11,287 nt of DNA, taken from contig JAGWUU010000077.1 of assembly GCA_028868335.1 (NCBI GenBank), positions 1 through 11,287 of the forward strand. The letters are read 5' to 3'. This document shows positions 1 through 6,918 of the stretch, in pieces; position 1 is the stretch's first letter; each line of letters begins with the position of its first letter. The notes under the pieces were generated by a model. It saw only the letters and a program-made list of their open reading frames with translations, ran no database searches and had not been told where the DNA came from. Origin of the DNA: Sphingomonadales bacterium. Lineage in GTDB: Bacteria > Pseudomonadota > Alphaproteobacteria > Sphingomonadales > Sphingomonadaceae. Made by a program: the position numbers and the translations under genes.

Positions 1-408
1 GATTTCCTTGAAATTATCGATGTCTATGAAGATGAGGGCGATGAGATCGCCTTGATTGTGCGACCGCCCAAGCAACTTCTGACACTGTTGCTGGAACCAT
101 GTGCGGTTCGGAAGGCGGGTGAGCGAATCGTGCCTGATCGCCCATTCAAGGTCGCTGACAATGCTGCGCACCTGCCGGACAGAGTGCGTGTAGGCGCTGA
201 CCGCCGGAGCCAGTTCAGGGGTGGAGAGGCGGATATGCGGTTGTACGAGATCGCCCGATCCCAACGCCTGGAATGCTTGTGCGAGCGCGGCCGCATCGTT
301 CATCAAATCCTGGCTGCTGCCGTTGCCTCCGACCTGCGCGCGGATGTCCCGGCGCCACAGGTCCGCAAGGCCGCCGCGCGCACCGAACTTCCGGAGTACT
401 TGAAGCAT
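1..408 (-). CDS. GGDEF-domain protein (putative diguanylate cyclase), 3' part cut by window edge
   Basis: Translating the minus strand gives 136 residues that end in the first conserved blocks of a GGDEF domain. These are DSLTRLPNR (about residues 94-102) and FIDIDNFKEI (about 127-136), where the first Asp of FIDID is the expected metal ligand. Proteins of this family make cyclic di-GMP from two GTP. The GGDEF signature itself, and any following EAL domain, would lie beyond position 1, so activity cannot be judged. The N-terminal 90 residues have no membrane segment or recognised sensor domain; residues about 72-93 look helical and may be a signalling linker. The start is uncertain. ATG at 408 is used, GTG at 423 is the alternative, neither has a convincing ribosome binding site, and an in-frame stop at 468-466 limits the upstream end. 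It is transcribed away from a gene-free stretch and is probably unrelated to the sox operon. Confidence 0.85.
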   Translation of the reverse strand, partial: MLQVLRKFGARGGLADLWRRDIRAQVGGNGSSQDLMNDAAALAQAFQALGSGDLVQPHIRLSTPELAPAVSAYTHSVRQVRSIVSDLEWAIRHDSLTRLPNRTWFQQQCQKLLGRSHNQGDLIALIFIDIDNFKEI

Positions 409-528
409 CGTCGGCTCAGCCACGCGATGCCCAATAGCTGATTGCCGAGCGCCAGCTTCCGGGCACTACAACAGCATAACCACCTTTGCCCCACATGTTC
501 AGAAACCCAGCCTCGTGACAAGAGGATT

Positions 529-540
529 TTCATATATGAA
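529..540. repeat. 12-bp perfect palindrome TTCATATATGAA
   Basis: TTCATATATGAA reads the same on both strands and sits in the AT-rich patch upstream of the GGDEF gene. It could be a regulator half-site pair, or simply part of a -10 region. Confidence 0.5.
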
Positions 541-560
541 CTATGTTAATGGATTGTAAA
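531..560 (-). promoter_or_regulatory. Possible sigma-70-like promoter for the GGDEF gene
   Basis: On the minus strand TTTACA (560-555) is followed after 18 nt by TATATG (536-531), matching 5/6 and 4/6 of the consensus hexamers. It lies in the AT-rich patch and would give a leader of about 115 nt. AT-rich DNA yields such matches easily, so this is tentative. Confidence 0.3.
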
Positions 561-569
561 AACTGCTCG

Positions 570-581
570 CAAAGGCCTTTG
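570..581. repeat. 12-bp perfect palindrome CAAAGGCCTTTG
   Basis: CAAAGGCCTTTG is self-complementary over 12 bp with no loop, which fits a protein-binding dyad better than an RNA hairpin. It lies just upstream of the candidate -35 of the GGDEF gene. No regulator can be assigned. Confidence 0.45.
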
Positions 582-731
582 TAAAGCTGGGGCAATCTGC
601 CGCGGGTCTGTGGCTGGAGTGCGCTTCAATCAGGCACAACCATGCACTTCCGCGGCATCATTGCCGACGCGGGCAAGGGTCATCGCGGCCGGCGATTGCG
701 GTCTGCGAAGTGGTGTAGCGTTGATCGTGGA

Positions 732-760
732 GGCCGCTCTATCGGTTCACCGATGCGGCC
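732..760 (-). terminator. Compact dyad after soxG, possible transcription terminator
   Basis: GGCCGC (732-737) pairs with GCGGCC (755-760). Inside it ATCGG (741-745) pairs with CCGAT (750-754) around a TTCA loop, and a 3-nt bulge (738-740) separates the two stems. The structure begins 4 nt after the soxG stop, where the operon transcript should end. No U-tract follows on the minus strand, so it is not a canonical intrinsic terminator; it may instead protect the mRNA 3' end. Confidence 0.45.
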
Positions 761-764
761 AGCG

Positions 765-1280
765 TCATTCCGGCAGGTGACTTGCCGCCGTGACCAGTGC
801 GAGGTGCAGCCACGGCGCGAAGCTGCGCCAAACTTCGACGGCGTATCGCGTCTCGCCCTCGCGGATCAGCACGATTTCGACCGTTTCATAAACGGTGCGA
901 CGAGCCTCGCCGACCGCCAGCTTTGACAGATCGCGCGGACAGCCGCTCGAGAGTACATCGAGTGCACGGTCGCCTTCGACGATCAGCGTTATCGCGCGGT
1001 CGGATATGTCCACCACGCTCAACGGCTGGCCTTCGCCCATCGGTATGATCGAACCTTCAGGCAGGCGCAGCAGCCATTCATCGGGGCCAAGGCAGGCCAT
1101 CCCCCCGGCGGTTTCGCCAATCCTGCCGGGCACCGGCAAGCCCAGCGCATTGCCCAATTCCTGCGGATTTCGTCCGCGAAGCGACCAGCGCGCAAGGGGC
1201 AATCCAAGCGAGATGGTCACACCGTCGAAACGGGCAGGCTCGGCTGGAACCGGAGCGGTACGGATGGCGGCGTCAGCCAT
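765..1280 (-). CDS. soxG: Sarcosine oxidase gamma subunit
   Basis: This 171-residue protein has the features of the gamma subunit of heterotetrameric sarcosine oxidase: the LGPDEWLLRLP segment (about residues 65-75), VVDISDR, a GCPRDL block and the C-terminal RYAVEVWRSFAPWL. The gamma subunit is a GcvT/YgfZ-like-fold, non-catalytic partner in the cytoplasmic alpha-beta-gamma-delta complex that oxidises sarcosine to glycine with O2. Length is slightly short of the usual 180-210 residues but no conserved block is missing. The ATG at 1280 has a good ribosome binding site (GGGAG, 8 nt upstream) inside the end of soxA, whose stop codon overlaps this start region by 8 nt, so the two are probably translationally coupled. 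It is the last gene of the run. Confidence 0.93.
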   Translation of the reverse strand: MADAAIRTAPVPAEPARFDGVTISLGLPLARWSLRGRNPQELGNALGLPVPGRIGETAGGMACLGPDEWLLRLPEGSIIPMGEGQPLSVVDISDRAITLIVEGDRALDVLSSGCPRDLSKLAVGEARRTVYETVEIVLIREGETRYAVEVWRSFAPWLHLALVTAASHLPE

Positions 1281-4134
1281 TGAGGCGGCTCCCGTCGGGA
1301 TCGTGGAATACCATGCCGGAAACCTTCGCCGCTATCGTCTTGCCGGGCATCGGCACATGGAGCGTCTCGCCCATCCGTTCGTGCCCGCCCTGAACCAGCG
1401 CCAAGGCGACCGACCGACCCAAGGTAGCGCTCCAGTATGACGATGTTACGTGTCCGATCATCTTCATCGGGATCGGCTGGCGGGGATCGGCGACGATCTG
1501 CGCCCCCTCTTCCAGAACTTCGGCGGGGTCATCGGTGAGCAGGCCGACCAGTTGCTTGCGTCCCGGTGCAACGATGTCGGGCCGTGCCAGCGAACGTTTG
1601 CCCACGAAATCCGCCTTCTTCTTGCCGACCGCCCAATCGAGCGCTGCATCATAGGGGGTCACGGTTCCGTCGGTATCCTGTCCGACGATGATGTAGCCCT
1701 TCTCCGCGCGCAGGACATGCATCGTCTCGGTGCCATAGGGCGTGATCCCGTGCGCCTGACCGGCCGCCCAGACCTGCTCCCACACATACCGGCCAAAGGC
1801 CGCGGGGACGTTGATCTCGAAACCCAGTTCGCCGGTGAAGCTCACCCGGAAGAGGCGGGTCGGCACGCCACAGATCGTTCCTTCGCGCACTGCCATGTGC
1901 GGGAAGGATTCGGACGAGAGGTCGATCCCCGATACCAGCGGCGCTATCACTTCGCGTGCCTTGGGTCCCTGGAGCGCGATCACCGCGTATTGCTCGGTGG
2001 TGCTGGTAAGCCAGACGTCGAGATCGGGCCATTCAGTCTGGAGGTAGTCCTCCATCATGTTCAGCACTCGCGCGGCGCCGCCCGTGGTGGTGGTAAGATG
2101 GAAGCGATCCGGAGCGAGGCGTGCGGAAACGCCATCATCGGTGATGAACCCATCCTCGCGCAACAGCAGGCCATAACGGCAGCGTCCCGGCTCAAGCGCC
2201 TTCCACGGGTTGGTGTACATGCGGTTGAGGAACTCGGCCGCGTCGGGCCCGACCACTTCGATCTTGCCAAGGGTCGAGGCATCGAAAATCCCGACGCCAC
2301 TCCGCACCGTCAGACACTCCCGCGCCACGGCGGCATGCATGTCCTCGCCCCCTTGAGGGAAGTAACGCGCGCGGCGCCATTGCGCGACCAGCTCGAACAC
2401 CGCGCCATGTTCCTCAGCCCAGGGATCAATCGCGGTCTTGCGGGTCGGCTGAAACAGCGCTCCCTTGGCGTCACCCGCCAGCATCCCGAAGGTCTGCGGG
2501 GTATAGGGCGGACGGAAAGTGGTGAGACCAATCGCTTGGACCGGCCGGTCGAGCGCGCCCGAGGCCAGTTGCAGGGCATTGAGGTTGCTGGTCTTGCCCT
2601 GATCGGTCGCCATGCCGTTGGTGGTATAGCGCTTGATGTGCTCGACCGACTTCATCCCCTCGCGCACCGCAAGGGCGATGTCCTTGGCCGTAACGTCGTT
2701 CTGGAAATCGACGAAGGCCTTGATCGTCGCCGGATCGTCCGGGGTTGGCAGCGCGCCGATGCTGACGCCCGTTCCGTAGTTCCACTTTCCGGCGCACGCG
2801 CCGACGCAGCGGACGTTCTCGTTGGGCTTGTCCGCAAGGTACGCGCCCCATTCCTCCGACCAGGCGAGACTGCCCTTGGAATGCGACCAGAGATGAACAG
2901 AAGGAGTCCAGCCGCCCGCCATCAGTACGGCATCGCAGACGATCTTGTGACGATTGCCGCCAGCGGAGTCAGCGATCTCTGCTCCCGTGACCGCGTGGCG
3001 ACCGCTCACACCGATCACCGCGCTGTTCATCTCGACAGGGACTCCCAGTTCCGCCGCTTCGGCCATCAGGTCCGGGGCGACTTGGGCACGCAGATCGACG
3101 ATCGCAGCGATCTTCATTCCGGCCCGGGCAAGGACGAACGCATCGCGCCAACCGCTGTCGTGGACCGCCATAAGCACCACCCTGTCACCCACGGCAACGC
3201 CGAAGCGGACAAGATAGGTGCGCGCGGCCGAAGCCAGCATCACCCCGGGCACGTCATTGCCCGCGAACACCAGCGGCCGTTCGATCGCGCCCTGGGCCAG
3301 GATCACCTCGCCAGCGCGAATTCGCCACAGCCGTTCACGAGGGCCATGGCCCGGTTCGGCCAGATGGTCGGTCAACCTCTGGCCCGCACCGATGAAATTA
3401 TCGTGGTAGAAGCCGAACGCGGTAGTCCGCGACAACAGTGTGACGTTTGGCGCGGCGGCCAGGTCATTGAGGCTGCTTTCCAGCCAAGGCCACAGAGCTG
3501 GATCGGCCAGCGCCCCGCCGCCCAGCTCATCCTGCTCGTCGATCAGGATCACTTGCTTGCGCGCGGCGCACGCCTCCAGCGCGGCGTCGATCCCGGCCGG
3601 CCCTGCGCCAACGATCAACACGTCGCAGTGAGCATAGGTGGCGGCATATACGTCGGGGTCCGCCTCGATCGGGGCATCGCCCAGCCCGGCCATGCGGCGG
3701 ATCGTGGGCTCGTAGAGCTTGTCCCAGAACGAGCGCGGCCACATGAAGGTCTTGTTGTAGAACCCTGCCGGGAAGAACCGCCCGAAACGGTCATTGATCG
3801 CACCGAAATCGGTTTTGAGCGAGGGCCATCGGTTCTGGCTGCGGACATTGAGTCCTTCGTAAATCTCGACCGCAGTGGCGCGCAGGTTGGGCGTGAACCG
3901 CCCGCCGCCCCGATCGACGCTGACCAGCGCGTTGGGTTCCTCGGCCCCTGCCCCAAGCAATCCGCGCGGACGGTGATACTTGAACGAGCGCCCCATGAGC
4001 ACGACGCTGTTCGCCAGCAAGGCCGAGGCGAGCGTGTCGCCGGGACACCCCTGCATGGCCTTGCCGTCAAAGGTGAAGGTAACGGTCCGCGACCGATCGA
4101 TCCGGCCCAGCCCCGCGATCCGGTGCGCGCTCAT
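1273..4134 (-). CDS. soxA: Sarcosine oxidase alpha subunit
   Basis: This 953-residue protein matches full-length alpha subunits of heterotetrameric sarcosine oxidase. An N-terminal domain (about 1-100) carries the family blocks CPGDTLASALLAN and GRSFKYHRPRG; it has the ferredoxin-like region but no cysteine set for an iron-sulfur cluster. A dinucleotide-binding domain follows with GAGPAG (176-181), expected to hold NAD+, and further on AQGAIERPLVFAGNDVPGVM. The C-terminal third (from about residue 585) is a GcvT-type folate-binding domain with SGVGIFDASTLGKIEV and ITPYGTETMHVLRAEKGY. Known enzymes oxidise sarcosine in the beta subunit and pass the methyl-derived carbon to tetrahydrofolate at this domain, giving glycine, 5,10-methylene-tetrahydrofolate and H2O2. 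The start codon shares ATGA with the soxD stop; a GGAG lies 10 nt upstream. A long open frame on the opposite strand is a codon-bias shadow. Confidence 0.96.
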   Translation of the reverse strand: MSAHRIAGLGRIDRSRTVTFTFDGKAMQGCPGDTLASALLANSVVLMGRSFKYHRPRGLLGAGAEEPNALVSVDRGGGRFTPNLRATAVEIYEGLNVRSQNRWPSLKTDFGAINDRFGRFFPAGFYNKTFMWPRSFWDKLYEPTIRRMAGLGDAPIEADPDVYAATYAHCDVLIVGAGPAGIDAALEACAARKQVILIDEQDELGGGALADPALWPWLESSLNDLAAAPNVTLLSRTTAFGFYHDNFIGAGQRLTDHLAEPGHGPRERLWRIRAGEVILAQGAIERPLVFAGNDVPGVMLASAARTYLVRFGVAVGDRVVLMAVHDSGWRDAFVLARAGMKIAAIVDLRAQVAPDLMAEAAELGVPVEMNSAVIGVSGRHAVTGAEIADSAGGNRHKIVCDAVLMAGGWTPSVHLWSHSKGSLAWSEEWGAYLADKPNENVRCVGACAGKWNYGTGVSIGALPTPDDPATIKAFVDFQNDVTAKDIALAVREGMKSVEHIKRYTTNGMATDQGKTSNLNALQLASGALDRPVQAIGLTTFRPPYTPQTFGMLAGDAKGALFQPTRKTAIDPWAEEHGAVFELVAQWRRARYFPQGGEDMHAAVARECLTVRSGVGIFDASTLGKIEVVGPDAAEFLNRMYTNPWKALEPGRCRYGLLLREDGFITDDGVSARLAPDRFHLTTTTGGAARVLNMMEDYLQTEWPDLDVWLTSTTEQYAVIALQGPKAREVIAPLVSGIDLSSESFPHMAVREGTICGVPTRLFRVSFTGELGFEINVPAAFGRYVWEQVWAAGQAHGITPYGTETMHVLRAEKGYIIVGQDTDGTVTPYDAALDWAVGKKKADFVGKRSLARPDIVAPGRKQLVGLLTDDPAEVLEEGAQIVADPRQPIPMKMIGHVTSSYWSATLGRSVALALVQGGHERMGETLHVPMPGKTIAAKVSGMVFHDPDGSRLNG

Positions 4135-4403
4135 TGACGGGGTTCTCCCGCCTTGTAGGTCATCTCGAACTTGTCGGTCACGGTATCGCGCACCGCGTTG
4201 AAGAACCGCCCGCAGCCATGGATGTGCCGCCAGCGTTCATGGTGGCGACCGCGCGGATTGTCGCGGATGAACAGGTAGCGTTCCCAGTCCTCGTCGCTCA
4301 GCGCGGAAGGATCGGTGGGCCGTGCGATATGCCCCTCGCCCGCGTAGGCGAATTCCAGTTCGGGAAGCGTCTGGTCGCAATAGGGACAGTGAATGAGTAT
4401 CAT
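4131..4403 (-). CDS. soxD: Sarcosine oxidase delta subunit
   Basis: This small 90-residue protein opens with MILIHCPYC and ends with the GCGRFFNAVRDTVT block typical of delta subunits. Cys6, Cys9, His60 and Cys64 reproduce the CxxC...HxxxC arrangement that binds zinc in the corynebacterial enzyme, so a structural zinc is expected. The subunit is non-catalytic and packs in the cytoplasmic oxidase complex. The start at 4403 is chosen over one 12 codons upstream because family members begin at this point and because it falls one base after the soxB stop (TGA-G-ATG). Its stop shares ATGA with the soxA start. Length fits the usual 85-105 residues. Confidence 0.95.
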   Translation of the reverse strand: MILIHCPYCDQTLPELEFAYAGEGHIARPTDPSALSDEDWERYLFIRDNPRGRHHERWRHIHGCGRFFNAVRDTVTDKFEMTYKAGEPRQ

Positions 4404-4404
4404 C

Positions 4405-5658
4405 TCAGTGCGCCACCGCCGCTGCCGCCGCTTCGTCAATCAGTTGCCCGCGACGGAAACGATCGAGATTGAACGGCGCGTTGATCCTGTGTGGTTCATC
4501 CTTGGCCATGGTGTAGGCGAGCAGGTCGCCCGCGCCGGGAGTCGCCTTGAACCCGCCGGTGCCCCAGCCGCAATTGACGTAGAGCCCGGGAACCGGCGTT
4601 TTGCCGAGGATCGGCGAACGGTCCGGCGTCACGTCCACAATCCCGCCCCAGCTACGCAGCATCCGCATTCGCCGGAACATCGGGAAAATCTCGGTGATCG
4701 CGGCCAGGGTATGCTCGACGATGTGGAGCGCGCCGCGCTGCGAATAGGAGACGAACTGGTCTGTCCCGGCGCCGATCACCAGTTCGCCCTTGTCGCTCTG
4801 GCTGATGTAGGCATGGACCGTGTTGGACATCACGACGCAGGGAAACACCGGTTTGACCGGCTCGGAAACCAGTGCCTGCAAGGGATAGCTTTCGAGAGGG
4901 AAATCAAGTCCGGCCATCTTCATGATCACCGAGCTGTTGCCCGCCGCTGAAACCCCGATTTTCTTCGCGGCGATGAACCCGCGCTCCGTCTCGACACCCT
5001 GCACCGCGCCGTCCGGCCCGCGACGGATTCCGGTGACGGCGCAGTTCTGGATAATGTCCACTCCCAGCGCGGCCGCGGCGCGGGCATAGCCCCAGGCAAC
5101 GCTGTCATGCCGCGCAGTTCCGCCCCGGCGTTGCAGTGCCGCGCCCAGTATCGGATGGCGGGCGCCGGGATCAATGCTCAGGGGCGGGCAATATTCCTTG
5201 GCCTGCTCGGGCGTGAGCCATTCGTTGTCGACGCCGTTCAACCGGTTGGCGTGGATGTGGCGCTGGAAGCTCTGCACATCATGCACGTTGTGCGCGAGCA
5301 TCATCACGCCGCGCTTCGAATACATGACGTTGAAGTTGAGGTCCTGGCTCAGGCCGTCCCACAGCTTGACCGCGTGATCGTAGAGGTGGGCGCTTTCGTC
5401 GTAGAGGTAGTTGGAGCGGACAATGGTGGTGTTGCGCCCGGTATTGCCGCCGCCCAGCCAGCCCTTCTCGATCACCGCGACGTTGGTGATGCCGTACTTC
5501 TTCGCCAGGTAATAGGCCGCGCCCAGGCCATGCCCCCCGCCTCCGACGATGATCGCATCGTAAGCCGGCTTGGGGCTGGCATCGGGCCACAGTTCCGGCC
5601 AGGTCTTGTTGTTGCCAAGTGCCTTGGCGAACAGGCTGAAGGCAGAAAAGCGGGTCAT
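4405..5658 (-). CDS. soxB: Sarcosine oxidase beta subunit (flavoprotein)
   Basis: This 417-residue flavoprotein of the DAO/GlyOX family is the catalytic subunit that oxidises sarcosine. The FAD-binding motif YDAIIVGGGGHGLGAAYYLA lies at about residues 33-52, followed by VIEKGWLGGGNTGRNTTIVR. His184 in GTARHDSVAWGYAR corresponds to the histidine that carries covalent FMN in characterised heterotetrameric enzymes (His173-175 there). The C-terminal CGWGTGGFKATPG block closes the FAD site. The frame stays open 60 codons upstream, but ATG at 5658 is chosen because MTRFSAFSLF is a family-like beginning and because this ATG overlaps the stop of the Rieske gene in an ATGA. A possible AGGAAG site is 13 nt upstream, rather far, so coupling to the preceding gene is likely. 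Confidence 0.96.
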   Translation of the reverse strand: MTRFSAFSLFAKALGNNKTWPELWPDASPKPAYDAIIVGGGGHGLGAAYYLAKKYGITNVAVIEKGWLGGGNTGRNTTIVRSNYLYDESAHLYDHAVKLWDGLSQDLNFNVMYSKRGVMMLAHNVHDVQSFQRHIHANRLNGVDNEWLTPEQAKEYCPPLSIDPGARHPILGAALQRRGGTARHDSVAWGYARAAAALGVDIIQNCAVTGIRRGPDGAVQGVETERGFIAAKKIGVSAAGNSSVIMKMAGLDFPLESYPLQALVSEPVKPVFPCVVMSNTVHAYISQSDKGELVIGAGTDQFVSYSQRGALHIVEHTLAAITEIFPMFRRMRMLRSWGGIVDVTPDRSPILGKTPVPGLYVNCGWGTGGFKATPGAGDLLAYTMAKDEPHRINAPFNLDRFRRGQLIDEAAAAAVAH

Positions 5659-6914
5659 GGTGTGACGCTCGCTTCCTTGAGCGCCAGTGCCGCGCGGGCA
5701 TTGTCGACGTAAAAGGTCTTGAAAGCGTCCACCAGCTTCTCTTCGAGCGAATAGGGGCCGGGACGATAACCATCGGTGGCGATCCCCGCGTGGTTGAGCG
5801 TGGCCAGTGCGCTGTCCTGCGCATTGGTGGCGCGCCATACTGCCGCGAGGTTTTCGGGATCGTAGTCGACCCCCTCGACCGCGTCCTCATGCACCAGCCA
5901 ACTGGTGCGGAGCAGGGTCCGATCCTCTGCCAAGGGAGTAAGCGAAAACGTCACCGCGTGATCGTGGCAGAAATGGTGCCATGAATTCGGCTGGGTCCAC
6001 ACCGAAAGGCTCGAATCCTCGGTTCCCGGAAAGCTGCTGATCGCCAGACGCGAGGCGGGTTTCCCATCGAGCGTCTGTGAGTGCACCCCCTCGGCCAGTG
6101 GCAGGCGAATCACGCGGTGCCAGCTATCGTCAGGAAATTCGACCAGGTGGGTATAGAGGCCTGCCTCTTTCCAGGCTGCATGCTGGGCATCAAGATAGGC
6201 CTCGAAGCGCTCGCCTTGCGTGGCAGCCATGTCGTCACCCGGCAGACCCTTGCCGAACCCGCTGGTGCTGAGTGATTTGAGCAGCTCGGGATGGTTGGCA
6301 TCGCAGTGATAGCACTCGCGATTGTTTTCCATCACCAGCTTCCAGTTGGCGGTTTCCACCAGATCTTCCTGCACCGCCACCTTGCACCGGTCGAGATTGT
6401 AGATCTCAACTCGCTCGGCAATGTCGGCACGCGCGCGGTCGATCGTGGGCGGTTCGTCGGCAAGGCATACGAACAGCAGACCGCCAATGTTTTCGAGCGC
6501 CACAGGGCGCAGGCCGTGATCAGCCTTGTCGAAACCGTCAGGCATGTTGCGCGCCGCCAGCAGGCGCCCGTCAAGCCCGTAGGTCCATTGGTGATAGGGG
6601 CAGGTAAGTCGCGGACTGCTCCCGGTCAGGGCGGTGCACACCTTGGCGCCGCGATGCGCGCAACTGTTGTGGAACGCCCGCACCTCGCCATCACGTCCGC
6701 GCACGATGATAATCGAGGTCTTGGCCATTTCGAACAGGTAGTAATCGCCCGGCTGCTTCACGTGCGCGACCGTGCACGCGAATAGCCAGACCGACTTCAG
6801 CATGACCTGGGTATCAAATTCGAAGGCTTCGCGGCTGACGTATAGCCCCTGCGGCAGGGTATGCCCGGCCTGGTCGAGTGCAAGCCATTGCGAAACATGG
6901 GTATGCAACGACAT
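5655..6914 (-). CDS. gbcA: Rieske non-heme iron oxygenase, GbcA-like (probable glycine betaine N-demethylase)
   Basis: This 419-residue protein is a Rieske oxygenase alpha subunit. The [2Fe-2S] site is complete: Cys85-x-His87 and Cys105-x2-His108, with 17 residues between the pairs. The mononuclear iron site is His203, His208 and Asp367 (in NAQDSAL). The carboxylate bridging the two centres is Glu200 (ENNRECYHC) rather than the Asp of most aromatic-ring dioxygenases, as in quaternary-ammonium enzymes such as carnitine monooxygenase CntA. With dimethylglycine dehydrogenase and sarcosine oxidase genes on either side, the likely reaction is glycine betaine + O2 + NAD(P)H to dimethylglycine + formaldehyde. 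Stachydrine, carnitine or another betaine remains possible, so the symbol is provisional. A reductase partner is needed and none is encoded nearby. The start has GAGGG 9 nt upstream, inside the end of the preceding gene, 4 nt away. The stop overlaps soxB. Confidence 0.88.
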   Translation of the reverse strand: MSLHTHVSQWLALDQAGHTLPQGLYVSREAFEFDTQVMLKSVWLFACTVAHVKQPGDYYLFEMAKTSIIIVRGRDGEVRAFHNSCAHRGAKVCTALTGSSPRLTCPYHQWTYGLDGRLLAARNMPDGFDKADHGLRPVALENIGGLLFVCLADEPPTIDRARADIAERVEIYNLDRCKVAVQEDLVETANWKLVMENNRECYHCDANHPELLKSLSTSGFGKGLPGDDMAATQGERFEAYLDAQHAAWKEAGLYTHLVEFPDDSWHRVIRLPLAEGVHSQTLDGKPASRLAISSFPGTEDSSLSVWTQPNSWHHFCHDHAVTFSLTPLAEDRTLLRTSWLVHEDAVEGVDYDPENLAAVWRATNAQDSALATLNHAGIATDGYRPGPYSLEEKLVDAFKTFYVDNARAALALKEASVTP

Positions 6915-6918
6915 GCCC

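Larger units (their letters stand above)
409..764. other. Intergenic region between soxG and the GGDEF gene
   Basis: No gene is supported here. One half (about 520-590) is clearly AT-richer than its surroundings and holds two perfect 12-bp palindromes. The other half (about 600-764) is GC-rich and ends in a dyad next to the soxG stop. A plus-strand frame opening at 642 runs into soxG antisense and has no family character. A minus-strand frame opening at 533 has neither a ribosome binding site nor a recognisable product. The AT-rich part probably carries the promoter of the GGDEF gene. Confidence 0.6.

Noticed and set aside
303..533. A 76-codon minus-strand frame overlapping the start of the GGDEF gene
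   Set aside because: No ribosome binding site and no recognisable product; past 408 it reads out of frame through the GGDEF coding sequence.
642..926. A 94-codon plus-strand frame reaching into soxG
   Set aside because: It overlaps soxG antisense, is Arg-rich as expected of shadow frames, and has no ribosome binding site or family motif.
1273..4134. The N-terminal ferredoxin-like region of SoxA as an iron-sulfur cluster site
   Set aside because: The cysteines needed to hold a [2Fe-2S] cluster are absent; only an isolated Cys30 is present in the region.
1450..4137. An 895-codon open frame on the plus strand antisense to nearly all of soxA
   Set aside because: Its product shows no family motif or domain, while the minus-strand frame encodes a full-length SoxA. 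GC-rich codon use commonly keeps the antisense frame free of stops.
5655..6914. The Rieske protein as an aromatic-ring-hydroxylating dioxygenase
   Set aside because: No beta subunit, ferredoxin or aromatic catabolic genes are nearby; Glu200 and the dimethylglycine/sarcosine context favour a betaine substrate.
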